DNA of 64,000 bases from Pseudoalteromonas sp. XI10 (GCF_001469895.1 NZ_LOPY01000052.1:186001-250000), one strand, 5' to 3'. Counted from the first letter of the stretch, positions 9,828-18,557 are shown. Made by a program: numbers and translations. Notes: a model not told the origin generated them from the sequence alone.

Positions 9828-9828
9828 A

Positions 9829-11991
9829 TTACTCAGCACTTTTTTTAGTGTAGAGCTCAATGCTATTTTGATTGTTGGCAGTTAAGAAGGTCACTGCCAG
9901 CTTGTCGTTTTTAGCATTAAGGCGCGATATATAGTGAGAAGGCTTCATTTGAAGTACTGACTCAACGCCCTGCATTTTGGCTAAATTAATGCTGAAAACT
10001 TCAGTATCAGTGGCGATATACAAGCTATGTAGGTTACTTGCCATCGACACTATAGAAGGCTTTAACTCAGTTAGTTTGTCTGGTGTAGTCAGCTCACTAT
10101 AGGTATTGTTATCGCTGTCTAAAAGCAGGTATTTATCGTATTTAGAATGCACAATCAGCTGTGTATCGTCATACCATGCAATAGCTAGGGGTGTATCTAT
10201 AGTGCTTTTGATCACTTCATCGCTGTTGGTGTGAAGAATCATTATTTGATTTAGCTGATTGCTAAGATCGGTATATAGCACGGCAATCTTGTTACCTCTT
10301 ATAGCTGCCAGCTTGGTACTACCTGGAAGTGTCCAGTGCTTAATTTCTGAGAAATCAGCAGCATTTAATAATGTTAATTGCTGATTGGTTTTATTAAAGC
10401 TAACAAGTCGGCTACTGTCACTATTTGCTGCAATTACTGAACTATCTTCACCAATTTTGCCAGTGATATTTATGTATTGGTTTGCTTTTCTGAGCCAGTG
10501 TTGTCGTTCTGAAAACTCAAAGTCAGAGAAGTACACATCATTATTGGCTAATGCGACTAAGTCGTCTTCATGCTTATTCGCTGTGGCGATGTAACTCATT
10601 GTTTTTGAATTAAGGTCAAAGACTGCGGCATCTTTATCGTGAAGGTCAGTACTGATCAACACACTTTCTTTGCTTAAAGGGTAAGCATAATTTGCTCGTT
10701 TTACTGGCGCTTTTATAGCGGGTTGTCGACTCATACTATCAAAAGAGAATGATTCAATAGTTGAGGTGCCGCGGCTATACCAAATTAGTGAGTTGGTCTG
10801 CTCATCATATGTGGCTACCCATGCACGGTAATCGTTGGTAGTTAAAAGCTTTAGCGAGCTGCCATCTAAATTCGCCATGTATATCTCTACTTGGCCAACA
10901 TTATGGCGCTCAAAGATGATGCGGCTCGGGTTTTTTATAGTTGTTAAAATAAAGTCCCCAGTGCCAGTGATATTGGGTGTGCTGATGCGAATTTCTTCAC
11001 CGGTTTTTAAATCTTGTGCATATAAAGCATATAAATGAGTTAAGCCACGGTAATTATTACGCCTTGAAATTGCGACATCACCCACTTCAATGTACTGACT
11101 TGGCTGAGAATTAAGCAAAGATTGGTTGATACGTGGCTTTATTAACGCTTCACTTGATAACAGGTTGCTTGCTTGCCAAGTGATGCAATCGCTGTAGTCT
11201 TTGTTTTCACAAGAGCCGTAAAATAATCGCTCTCCATCCTCAGACCAACCCTGTAAAAAGATATTGCCAGAGGCAATCACGTATTCCTTTTTAGTGGTTA
11301 GATCGACGACAAAAAGACTTTGACCATCATTTTCTAGAATATAAGCAAGCTTAGTTTTGTCATGGCTTAGCATTAAACGATAGTGAGAGCCTTTATGCCA
11401 TGAAATGGTTTCAGCTTGCAGGTCTAAAAATGGCGCCTCGTTTTGTACTTCATCATTTGCTTTAGGCTGTTGTGAAAATAACCAAATAGCAGTAATCAAT
11501 AAACCAAGCACTAACGCTGCAAAAGGCCATGGCCAGCGTGAAGAATTCGCTTTTTGTTCATTAATGGCCGTAGGTTTAACTTGAGTATCAGCGTCTTTAT
11601 CTACTGTTATTACATTTTCTGTTTTTAGCGGCTCTGTACTCACAGCGTGATCAAGAGGCTTAACTTCAATAAAGAGGCTATAACCTTTGCGATAATGGGT
11701 TTTAATGGTTTGCCCGGGCTGTTTTTCTGATTTAAGAACTTTTCTTAGTTCAGAGATGGCACGGTTAATGGCATTGTCATCAACAAAGCTTTGTTGCCAA
11801 ATATTTTCAACCAGCTCTTGGCGAGTGATAATGCGATCATTATGCTCAATAAAGAAACACAGTAATTTAAATAATAAAGGTTCTAGTTCACGCTTATGAG
11901 TGCCATCGCTGATGGTTTGCTGCTGAGTGTTAAGTTGCCACTCACCCACATAAATAACGGTATCGCGTAAGGGTGAAAATGCCGACCCCAT
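9829..11991 (-). CDS. CadC-like membrane transcriptional regulator with TolB-type beta-propeller
   Basis: An approximately 720-aa one-component regulator. The N-terminal OmpR/PhoB winged helix (about 15-115, including FIEHNDRIITRQELVENIWQ and YRKGYSLF) is cytoplasmic. A single transmembrane helix (WPFAALVLGLLITAIWLF) follows, then a roughly 530-residue periplasmic region with TolB-like propeller repeats (LDGSSLKLLT). The start is the ATG at 11991, preceded by AAAGGA seven bases upstream; a GTG 12 codons earlier is in frame but has no such site. Related proteins in Alteromonadales are common but mostly uncharacterised. It interrupts the methionine-salvage genes; whether it controls them is unknown. 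Confidence 0.85.
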   Translation of the reverse strand: MGSAFSPLRDTVIYVGEWQLNTQQQTISDGTHKRELEPLLFKLLCFFIEHNDRIITRQELVENIWQQSFVDDNAINRAISELRKVLKSEKQPGQTIKTHYRKGYSLFIEVKPLDHAVSTEPLKTENVITVDKDADTQVKPTAINEQKANSSRWPWPFAALVLGLLITAIWLFSQQPKANDEVQNEAPFLDLQAETISWHKGSHYRLMLSHDKTKLAYILENDGQSLFVVDLTTKKEYVIASGNIFLQGWSEDGERLFYGSCENKDYSDCITWQASNLLSSEALIKPRINQSLLNSQPSQYIEVGDVAISRRNNYRGLTHLYALYAQDLKTGEEIRISTPNITGTGDFILTTIKNPSRIIFERHNVGQVEIYMANLDGSSLKLLTTNDYRAWVATYDEQTNSLIWYSRGTSTIESFSFDSMSRQPAIKAPVKRANYAYPLSKESVLISTDLHDKDAAVFDLNSKTMSYIATANKHEDDLVALANNDVYFSDFEFSERQHWLRKANQYINITGKIGEDSSVIAANSDSSRLVSFNKTNQQLTLLNAADFSEIKHWTLPGSTKLAAIRGNKIAVLYTDLSNQLNQIMILHTNSDEVIKSTIDTPLAIAWYDDTQLIVHSKYDKYLLLDSDNNTYSELTTPDKLTELKPSIVSMASNLHSLYIATDTEVFSINLAKMQGVESVLQMKPSHYISRLNAKNDKLAVTFLTANNQNSIELYTKKSAE

Positions 11992-12122
11992 GTTTAGTCC
12001 TTTAACTAAAAATTTATACCAATGCACTTAAATAAGCGATTTAGTATTAGTAATAATCTTGATGGGGAGGATAATAGCAGCTTTTGTTCTTAATTTGGGT
12101 CTTTTTGTTTTATATTTGTAAA

Positions 12123-12464
12123 TTAAAGGCTGTTTTTTGCAACATATAGCCAAGCTTGGTTGTTACATTGGAATGTTTCTGCAATTCGCTGATAATCATC
12201 TACTTCGTAAGCATCTGCCTGAGCAAGCTCTTGTTCGGTGATTAAATAAATAGTGCCATTAACAATATCACTTTGTTTGCTTGTTTTGATTAAAGCCGGG
12301 TGAAAACGTTGACCACTACTTTTAAGTACGGCTTCGTCGGTGATCTCGACTTCACCAATGACATACCCAGTTAGCGTAGCTGGTTGACCTTCGAGCAAAC
12401 GCCCGAAGGTATCAAGCTGAACCTGCGGGTACTGTAAGGTACCGTACGAGAATAGTTTTTCCAT
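12123..12464 (-). CDS. Gamma-glutamylcyclotransferase-like (AIG2/YtfP fold) protein
   Basis: A 113-aa protein with the AIG2/GGCT signature near the N-terminus (MEKLFSYGTLQYPQVQ), a substrate loop (GYVIGEV) and the acidic region QADAYEVDDYQRI that should hold the catalytic glutamate. The start is the ATG at 12464, one base after the mtnD stop; a longer frame to 12581 would overlap mtnD heavily and is not supported. It is the last gene of mtnB-mtnC-mtnD, so its expression is tied to methionine salvage. The reaction is unproven; the family includes gamma-glutamyl amine cyclotransferases. Confidence 0.85.
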   Translation of the reverse strand: MEKLFSYGTLQYPQVQLDTFGRLLEGQPATLTGYVIGEVEITDEAVLKSSGQRFHPALIKTSKQSDIVNGTIYLITEQELAQADAYEVDDYQRIAETFQCNNQAWLYVAKNSL

Positions 12465-12465
12465 G

Positions 12466-13008
12466 TTAGTCCAGCAGTGGGAAGTTGGTAGCAATGGTTG
12501 ACTCAGTGCTTTTAGCGACCCAACCTTCGGTATTATTGAATAAGCGAATTGCAGTGAATTCAGGGTCGCTGCCCATATCAAACCAATGTGGTGTGAGTTC
12601 TGGTACTGAAATTAGGTCGCCTTGTTGGCAAAGCACTTGATACACTTTATCGCCTAAGTGTAAGCAGAATAAGCCTTGGCCTTTCACAAAAAAACGAACT
12701 TCATCTTCGCTATGTGTATGTTCAAACAAGAACTTACTGCGTAGTTCGCTGGCATTTGGATTACCCTTAGTAAGCGAAATAACATCCACTGTTTGATAGC
12801 CCCCTTCAGCTTTTAAGCGCTCTATATCTTTAGCATAAGCAGTTAAAATTGCGTCATGACTGGTCTCTTGGTCAATCTGTGCTGTTGCTTGCCACTGCTC
12901 AAAGCGAACGCCAACTGTATTTAGTTCATTGGCAATAACGCTTAAGTCTTCACTATGAAACAGTATGTCGTTTGCGTTGTTATCGTTATAAATAGTTAGT
13001 TGGCTCAT
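12466..13008 (-). CDS. mtnD: MtnD, acireductone dioxygenase
   Basis: Metal-dependent cupin that oxidises acireductone. The Fe-bound form gives KMTB (the methionine precursor) and formate; the Ni-bound form gives an off-pathway product. It is 180 aa, family length. All four metal ligands are visible: H97, H99 and E103 in HTHSEDE, and H141 in LTPHWFDMG. Its start overlaps the end of mtnC by four bases (ATGA), and the GGCT-like gene begins one base after its stop. Confidence 0.97.
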   Translation of the reverse strand: MSQLTIYNDNNANDILFHSEDLSVIANELNTVGVRFEQWQATAQIDQETSHDAILTAYAKDIERLKAEGGYQTVDVISLTKGNPNASELRSKFLFEHTHSEDEVRFFVKGQGLFCLHLGDKVYQVLCQQGDLISVPELTPHWFDMGSDPEFTAIRLFNNTEGWVAKSTESTIATNFPLLD

Positions 13009-13691
13009 GCTAACAGCTCCGCGCTAAATTCCGAAAAGTCGTTGATATATGGGTGAGCATCACTTACCGCTTGGCCATCGCGAACAAGGTGCAAAGTTCC
13101 AAGACCAGTAGCTTTGGCAGCATCAAGCTCTGCTACCACATCGCTTAAGAACAATACTTCGGCAGCGTCAAATGGTAGCTCGGCAATAATATTCTCATAA
13201 GAGCTTTGCTGTTGTTTCGCACCGACTTTAGTGTCGAAGTAATCACTAAATAAAGGTCTAACATCACCGTAGTCAGAAAACTCAAAAATCAGGTGTTGGG
13301 CTTTTACTGAGCCTGAAGAGTAGACATATAAACTTTTACCAGCTTGTTTTTGGGCTTGTAAAAAGTCATAAGCATCTGGGTAAAGGTGGCCAGTAAAATC
13401 ACCACTTTCGTAGCCTGTTTGCCAAATTAAGCCTTGTAACTGCTTAAGCGGGGTAATTTTTTGATCTGTTTCAATCCAATGAATTAAATGGCTAATAACC
13501 GTGTCGATATCGGCTTCGGGTTGTTCAATATGTGCTTTAACGGCCTCAATTTGGGCTGCTACTTCTGGGTCTGTTTGATGTGATTTTACAAACTCAGGTA
13601 ATTGCCCTGCCGCGTAAGGAAATAATACGTCTTTAACAAATGAGATGCGGGTAATAGTGCCTTCAATATCAGTTAAAATTGCTTTGATCAT
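13005..13691 (-). CDS. mtnC: MtnC, enolase-phosphatase E1
   Basis: HAD-superfamily enzyme that enolises and then dephosphorylates 2,3-diketo-5-methylthiopentyl-1-phosphate to acireductone. It is 228 aa. Motif I is LTDIEGTIT, with the nucleophile D8 and E10 in place of the usual second aspartate, as in all E1 enzymes. Motif II is YSSGSVKAQ and motif III/IV is FLSDVVAELDAA. It overlaps mtnB and mtnD by four bases on each side, showing tight translational coupling. Confidence 0.97.
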   Translation of the reverse strand: MIKAILTDIEGTITRISFVKDVLFPYAAGQLPEFVKSHQTDPEVAAQIEAVKAHIEQPEADIDTVISHLIHWIETDQKITPLKQLQGLIWQTGYESGDFTGHLYPDAYDFLQAQKQAGKSLYVYSSGSVKAQHLIFEFSDYGDVRPLFSDYFDTKVGAKQQQSSYENIIAELPFDAAEVLFLSDVVAELDAAKATGLGTLHLVRDGQAVSDAHPYINDFSEFSAELLA

Positions 13692-14317
13692 GGTTGAACT
13701 CCAGCTTGAATACCTTCTAGTTTTAGGCGCTCAAGCTCACAGCTAAATAGAAACTCTAATCCTTCTAAATGGCGAAGTACTTCTTTGATATCTCGACCAA
13801 CGACATATAAACCATGGCCACGAATTAATACAGCATGCTCAATAGGCGTGTGAAGGTGATGATCACTGACTAGTAAGCTTAAACGGTCAATGTCTTGGTC
13901 ATTATCAAAAATAGGAATAGTTAAGGTATCTAAGTGCGATTTGACACCGCTTAAAGATTTTTGCATTTCGTAGCCATGTAAATTGATAGCATGACCTTTG
14001 ATCACCCGAGATAACACGGTTGCCGCAACAGAATGAGTGTGCAAAACAAATTTAGCTGATGGGATCAGCTTATACATATTTAAATGTAGCTCAGTTTCAG
14101 CTGATGGATTGCCAGAACCTTTAGTACGATTGCCTTCATGATCAAATTCAATAAATGCATGAGTGCCGAGTTGACCTTTATCGAAACCACTTGCTGTGAC
14201 GACATAACCGCTTGCTGTGCGGGCTGAAAAGTTACCACCAGTAGCAGGGACCCAGCCACGTTGGCTTACCCATTTACCAGCTTCAATTAGTTCTGAAATA
14301 GCGGTATTGTTATGCAT
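13688..14317 (-). CDS. mtnB: MtnB, methylthioribulose-1-phosphate dehydratase
   Basis: Class II aldolase-fold, zinc-dependent dehydratase converting methylthioribulose-1-phosphate to the diketo intermediate used by MtnC. It is 209 aa. The zinc ligands H93 and H95 are in LHTHSVAATVLSR, a third histidine lies in the later IRGHGLYVVG segment, and the N-terminal ATGGNFSAR loop fits phosphate binding. It is the first gene of the mtnB-mtnC-mtnD-GGCT operon, divergent from the aminotransferase gene at 14417, with MetJ-like boxes in between. Confidence 0.96.
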   Translation of the reverse strand: MHNNTAISELIEAGKWVSQRGWVPATGGNFSARTASGYVVTASGFDKGQLGTHAFIEFDHEGNRTKGSGNPSAETELHLNMYKLIPSAKFVLHTHSVAATVLSRVIKGHAINLHGYEMQKSLSGVKSHLDTLTIPIFDNDQDIDRLSLLVSDHHLHTPIEHAVLIRGHGLYVVGRDIKEVLRHLEGLEFLFSCELERLKLEGIQAGVQP

Positions 14318-14345
14318 ATATTCCTCGACATTCTAAAAGTTATTT

Positions 14346-14361
14346 AGACGGCTATACATCT
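14346..14361. promoter_or_regulatory. Tandem MetJ-like operator between mtnB and the KMTB aminotransferase gene
   Basis: Adjacent 8-bp units AGACGGCT (7 of 8 matches to AGACGTCT) and ATACATCT (6 of 8). The second unit is identical to one at 8715-8722, and the block TTTAGA-C/T-G...ATACATCT is shared with the mtnK/mtnA spacer. The position in a divergent promoter region of the same pathway supports control by MetJ; binding is inferred. Confidence 0.72.
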
Positions 14362-14416
14362 GTTTTAAGCAATGATAGCATCGCTTCGGGCGCAAAACCA
14401 TCTTTAAGGAACCTCT

Positions 14417-15559
14417 GTGTTTGAAAGTAAATTGCCGAATTTAGGCACCAGTATTTTTAGTCAAATGACCGCTTTAGCAAATAAGCACCAAGCGCTTAAT
14501 TTATCTCAGGGTTTTCCTGAATTTGATGCGCCAGAATTACTAAAAAAACAGCTCAATCATTATGTACTTGAGGGGGTAAATCAATATGCGCCTTCAAGTG
14601 GGGTTGCAAAGCTACAACAGCAAATAGCGGCTTTGATAGCTAGAAAATACCATAACAACATAAATTACGAGCAACAAGTTACTGTCACTTCGGGGGCAAC
14701 AGAGGCATTATTCGTAGCAATTCAAGCGCTTGTTAAAGAGGGTGATGAAGTTGTGGTATTTGACCCCGCGTATGACTCGTATCAACCGGCAATTGAACTT
14801 GCTGGCGGTCGCTCAGTTCATGTTGCTTTGCATGCGCCAGATTATAAAATCGATTGGCAAGCTGTAGCTGATGTTATTACAGACAAAACACGTGTCATCA
14901 TCATCAACACGCCACATAACCCAAGCGGTAAAATCTTTAAAACAGAAGATATTAATGCCCTTAAAGCGCTTGTTACTAAGCATGATTTATATGTCATTAG
15001 TGATGAAGTGTATGAGCACATCACCTTTGATGGCGCTTTGCATTTAAGTGCGCTGACCGATTCTGAGTTATTTGCACGTAGCTTTGTGATCTCAAGTTTT
15101 GGCAAAACCTTTCACAGCACCGGCTGGAAGATGGGTTATTGCATTGCACCTGCACAGTTGATGGTGGAGTTTCGTAAAATTCACCAATATGTGACCTTTT
15201 CAAGCTTTACGCCTGCCCAGCATGCACTAGCCGATATGCTCGAGTTAGAGCCAGAACATGTTGATGAACTTAGTTGTTTTTATCAACAAAAACGCGACTT
15301 GCTCAGCGAAGCACTAGCGCAAAGCCGTTTTAAAATATTACCAAGTGAAGGCACCTACTTTTTGCTACTCGATTATAGTGATGTGTCTGATCTTGATGAT
15401 GTTGAGTTTTGCCAATGGCTGGTTGAGCAAGCGGGTGTTGCAGCTGTACCACTCAGTGTGTTTTATAACAGTACAAGCAGCGATAAAGTGATTCGTTTAT
15501 GCTTTGCAAAAAATGATGACACATTAAAACGTGCCGCGGAGATTTTATGCCAACTTTAA
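14417..15559 (+). CDS. mtnE: KMTB (methionine) aminotransferase, YbdL-type PLP enzyme
   Basis: Class I/II PLP-dependent aminotransferase, 380 aa, closest in pattern to methionine aminotransferase YbdL/MtnE: LSQGFPEF near the N-terminus, NTPHNPSGK, SDEVYEH, and the PLP lysine K230 in SFGKTFHSTGWKMG. It should transaminate 2-oxo-4-methylthiobutyrate to methionine, the last step of the cycle, probably with glutamine as donor. The start is a GTG with AAGGA six bases upstream. It overlaps the following amidase gene by 13 bases, which supports a glutamine-transaminase role. The symbol is assigned by pathway context. Confidence 0.88.
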   Translation: MFESKLPNLGTSIFSQMTALANKHQALNLSQGFPEFDAPELLKKQLNHYVLEGVNQYAPSSGVAKLQQQIAALIARKYHNNINYEQQVTVTSGATEALFVAIQALVKEGDEVVVFDPAYDSYQPAIELAGGRSVHVALHAPDYKIDWQAVADVITDKTRVIIINTPHNPSGKIFKTEDINALKALVTKHDLYVISDEVYEHITFDGALHLSALTDSELFARSFVISSFGKTFHSTGWKMGYCIAPAQLMVEFRKIHQYVTFSSFTPAQHALADMLELEPEHVDELSCFYQQKRDLLSEALAQSRFKILPSEGTYFLLLDYSDVSDLDDVEFCQWLVEQAGVAAVPLSVFYNSTSSDKVIRLCFAKNDDTLKRAAEILCQL

Positions 15560-16320
15560 CCTTAGCTTTAGTGCAGTCATCACTGCATTGGCTTGATAAA
15601 AGCGCCAACCTTGCGAACTTTACAGAGCAGCTTAACAGTTTTAACGAGCAGGTTGATTTAATTGTCTTGCCAGAAACATTTGCCACGGGTTTTACGATTA
15701 ATCTAGATTGCAGCGAACCAGAACAAGGCGAGGTACTTAGCTGGTTAAAAGCCACAGCTAAGCAAAAAAATGCTGTGGTTGCAGGCTCTGTTTTAGTTGC
15801 GAAAGGCGACAAAAAGGCTAATCGCTTTTATTGGGTTTGGCCAAATGGCGAAGTGAAGTATTACGACAAACGCCATTTATTCTGTTTAGGTAACGAAGGC
15901 AATTTCGTCGCAGCAGGCGAGCAGCGCGAGATATTCGCTATCAATGATTTTCGCATTTTGCCGCAAGTGTGTTACGACTTACGCTTTCCTGTATTTCAGC
16001 GTAATTGCAACGACTACGATGTGATGATCAACGTAGCTAATTGGCCAGCTGCTCGTCGCCATGTCTGGGATACTCTTCTAAAAGCACGCGCAATGGAAAA
16101 CCTGTGTTATGTCGTGGGTGTGAATCGCATTGGTGCTGATGGTAATAATGTAGCCCACAGTGGTGGTACTGCCGTTTATGATTTTAAAGGCGACACCTTG
16201 GCTAAGCTTGAAGATGATCAATCGGGTATCATTATTCAGCGCTTAGAAAAATCACCGCTTGATGACTTTCGAAGAGCGTTTCCTGCTCACTTAGATGCTG
16301 ATCAATTTCAGTTACTGTAA
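15547..16320 (+). CDS. yafV: Omega-amidase YafV family (nitrilase superfamily)
   Basis: Carbon-nitrogen hydrolase of 257 aa with an intact catalytic triad: E43 in LPETFATGF, K108 in YDKRHLF, and C142 in PQVCYDLRFPVF. YafV-type omega-amidases hydrolyse 2-oxoglutaramate, the by-product of glutamine transamination, and so pull the neighbouring aminotransferase reaction forward. The 13-base overlap with the aminotransferase gene supports joint function. It is the last gene of this two-gene operon. Confidence 0.92.
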   Translation: MPTLTLALVQSSLHWLDKSANLANFTEQLNSFNEQVDLIVLPETFATGFTINLDCSEPEQGEVLSWLKATAKQKNAVVAGSVLVAKGDKKANRFYWVWPNGEVKYYDKRHLFCLGNEGNFVAAGEQREIFAINDFRILPQVCYDLRFPVFQRNCNDYDVMINVANWPAARRHVWDTLLKARAMENLCYVVGVNRIGADGNNVAHSGGTAVYDFKGDTLAKLEDDQSGIIIQRLEKSPLDDFRRAFPAHLDADQFQLL

Positions 16321-16385
16321 TTGCTCGAAGCCGCATACTCAAAAATTTGTTAAACTCATGGTTGGATTATTTACTATAAGCAATC

Positions 16386-17801
16386 ATGAGTCGCAAAATC
16401 ACCCCCGTTATTCTTGCTGGTGGCATAGGTTCTCGTTTATGGCCTTTGTCGCGTAAAGCGATGCCTAAGCAGTTTTTATCTTTACTTAGCGAAAAATCAC
16501 TCTTACAGAGCACGTTGTTACGAGTGGCTGACTCACGATTTAATGCGCCAATTTTAGTGTGTAATGAAGAGCATCGTTTTATTGCTAAAACGCAAATTGC
16601 AGAAATCACAGATAACTATACTTTATTGCTTGAGCCTGAAGGTAAAAATACCGCGCCAGCGATTGCCTTGGCCGCTGAATTTGCACTGCAAAATGGTCTA
16701 ACCGACCCCTTACTAGTCATGCCTGCTGATCACCATATCAGTGATTTTGATAAGCTTATTGCCTGCTTAGATAATGCGATAGCGCTTTGTCAGCAGCAAC
16801 AATTAGTAACCTTTGCCATTACTCCTACTGAGCCACATACCGGCTATGGTTATATTCGCCAAGGCGAGCAGTTAGCCCATGAAGGTTGTTTTAAGGTGGC
16901 TGAATTCAAAGAAAAACCAGCCCTACAATTAGCCGAAAAATACCTTGCCAGTGGTGAGTATGGCTGGAATAGCGGCATGTTTTTATTTTTACCAGATGTG
17001 TACTTGAGTGAGCTTAATCGTTTTGCCCCAAAGATTGCTAACAGTGTCGCAAAAGCGGCAAGTTTCACTGCAGATTTAGGTTTTCAAAGACCCGTTGCGG
17101 CTGAGCTCACAGCATGTCCTAGTGATTCTATTGATTATGCTATTTTGGAGCGTAGCGCTAACGTTGCTGTTATTCCTGTTGATTTAAATTGGAGCGATGT
17201 TGGCAGCTTTTCTGCACTGTCGAAAATCGCAGAAAAAGACCATCATGGTAACTATTTAGCCTCACAAGGGGTGAGTTTAGATAGCGAAAATAATCTACTT
17301 ATCAGCGAAGCTGACCACACTATTGCGGCGCTCGGCGTGAGTAATCAGGCAATTATACATACTCATGATGCCACCTTAGTGGCAGACAAAAGTGCGCTCG
17401 ATAAGCTCCCAGATTTACTTAAACAGCTTGCTGTTGTCGATAGCGATAAACTAACCCACCATCAAGCTGTATTCAGACCTTGGGGCAATTATCGAACTTT
17501 AATTGAAAGTACAGGCTTTAAAGTAAAGAAAATAATCGTAAACAGCGGTGCAAAACTCTCAACTCAACGCCATCAGCACCGTGCAGAGCATTGGGTTGTC
17601 GTATCTGGAGTGGCAAGTGTGCGAGTAGGCGATGACGAATTTGAATTAACAGCTGATCAATCTTGTTATATTGCGGCTAAGCAATTACACAGTCTTGCTA
17701 ATCAACAAAACACGCCACTGATCGTTATCGAAGTACAAACCGGAGCGATACTTGATGAAACTGACATCGAGCGATTTGATGATAGGTATGGGAGGGAGTA
17801 G
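16386..17801 (+). CDS. manC: Bifunctional mannose-1-phosphate guanylyltransferase / mannose-6-phosphate isomerase
   Basis: A 471-aa enzyme of GDP-mannose synthesis for surface polysaccharides. The N-terminal nucleotidyltransferase domain (about 1-290) shows GGIGSRLWPLSRKAMPKQFL and VMPADHH. The C-terminal cupin phosphomannose-isomerase domain (about 345-465) shows RPWGNY, QRHQHRAEHW and EVQTG. It stands alone with no other polysaccharide genes beside it, so it may feed loci elsewhere. Its TAG stop overlaps the first bases of the downstream REP-like repeat. Confidence 0.94.
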   Translation: MSRKITPVILAGGIGSRLWPLSRKAMPKQFLSLLSEKSLLQSTLLRVADSRFNAPILVCNEEHRFIAKTQIAEITDNYTLLLEPEGKNTAPAIALAAEFALQNGLTDPLLVMPADHHISDFDKLIACLDNAIALCQQQQLVTFAITPTEPHTGYGYIRQGEQLAHEGCFKVAEFKEKPALQLAEKYLASGEYGWNSGMFLFLPDVYLSELNRFAPKIANSVAKAASFTADLGFQRPVAAELTACPSDSIDYAILERSANVAVIPVDLNWSDVGSFSALSKIAEKDHHGNYLASQGVSLDSENNLLISEADHTIAALGVSNQAIIHTHDATLVADKSALDKLPDLLKQLAVVDSDKLTHHQAVFRPWGNYRTLIESTGFKVKKIIVNSGAKLSTQRHQHRAEHWVVVSGVASVRVGDDEFELTADQSCYIAAKQLHSLANQQNTPLIVIEVQTGAILDETDIERFDDRYGRE

Positions 17802-17906
17802 GTTGGTTTGAGCGGAGCGAAACCCAACGTAAGCGGAGCTATCAGCTTTCAGCCGTCAGACGTCAGATTAGATTGGTGGAGTCGTTTTGTGCGGTGTCTC
17901 ACTCAG
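17798..17906. repeat. REP-like direct repeat, copy 1
   Basis: A 109-bp unit beginning with the imperfect palindrome GTTGGTTTGAGCG / GCGAAACCCAAC, followed by a conserved tail ending in ACTCAG. It is nearly the same as 17930-18036. The palindrome type (GTAGGTTGG...CCCAAC) is a dispersed intergenic repeat known from many gammaproteobacteria. Its first bases overlap the manC stop codon. Confidence 0.8.
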
Positions 17907-17929
17907 CATTCGCCCTGTTCACTCTTCGG

Positions 17930-18036
17930 GTAGGTTGGTTTGAGCGAAGCGAAACCCAACGTAAGCGGAGCTATCAGCTATCAGCTTTCAGACGTCAGTT
18001 GAGCGGTGGAGTTGTTGAGTGCAGTGTCTTACTCAG
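17930..18036. repeat. REP-like direct repeat, copy 2
   Basis: A 107-bp second copy of the 17798-17906 unit with small substitutions and a short internal duplication of CTATCAG. The two copies are separated by 23 bp. The core palindrome here reads GAGCGAAGCGAAAC, a cleaner stem than in copy 1. Confidence 0.8.
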
Positions 18037-18047
18037 AAATAAAATAC

Positions 18048-18077
18048 CGTAGGAGGCACTTTAGTGCCGAATTAGAA
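18048..18077. repeat. Second REP-type palindrome
   Basis: A short element CCGTAGGAGGCACTTTAGTG followed by CCGAATTAGA; the stem GGCACT-TT-AGTGCC is perfect. It differs from the two repeats before it. It lies in the spacer after manC; the stretch 17802-18125 holds only these repeats and no gene. Confidence 0.65.
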
Positions 18078-18125
18078 CCATTCTCACAATTAGGCTTGAC
18101 CTAGACTCTTTAAACTTTACTCTCG

Positions 18126-18557
18126 CTAACTCGCTAACTCAGTACCGACATAAAGCCTTATATTTTCAGCATTTGTGTACTGAGTGAATGCCATCGTATT
18201 CGCTGTGTTTATCAGTAATTGCTGCTGTTGTTTTTCTAGTTTTAGTTCTGCGCTAAGTAGCTCTTTGCGAATGGTGGGGTAGTCTGAAATCTCGTTTTGA
18301 ATAGTTTTCAGGTAGGCGCGTGTGGCTCGTAGGGGCTTTAAAGCCTGTTGGTCAAATTCGGCAATGCACGACTCAAGCTCACTCAGTTGAGAGGGTGTTA
18401 CAGCCAGCTCTAAAGAATCAAGATAATAAAGCAGCAGGCAAAGGTTCACATTTTTGCCTTGCAGGTCTTGATAGCTTTGTAGCTTGGTTTGCATGCCGTC
18501 TTTGCTGTAAAGCTTGCATGCAAACTGCCAAAACTGTTCGCTGTTAAGCGGTTTCAT
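18126..18557 (-). CDS. DUF2390 / TIGR02444 family protein
   Basis: A 143-aa protein matching the TIGR02444/DUF2390 family by its opening (LNSEQFWQFACKLYSKDGMQ) and LQDLQGKNVNLCLLLYYLD. Its function is unknown. The start is the ATG at 18557, which overlaps the end of the ABC-F gene by 14 bases; an upstream in-frame ATG at 18623 lies deep inside that gene. It is co-transcribed after the ABC-F ATPase, an association common in gammaproteobacteria. It is mostly helical with no signal peptide. Confidence 0.82.
   Translation of the reverse strand: MKPLNSEQFWQFACKLYSKDGMQTKLQSYQDLQGKNVNLCLLLYYLDSLELAVTPSQLSELESCIAEFDQQALKPLRATRAYLKTIQNEISDYPTIRKELLSAELKLEKQQQQLLINTANTMAFTQYTNAENIRLYVGTELAS

Noticed and set aside
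12465-12581. Longer start for the GGCT-like gene
   Set aside because: The added 39 residues are an out-of-frame reading of mtnD; the fold begins at the ATG at 12464.
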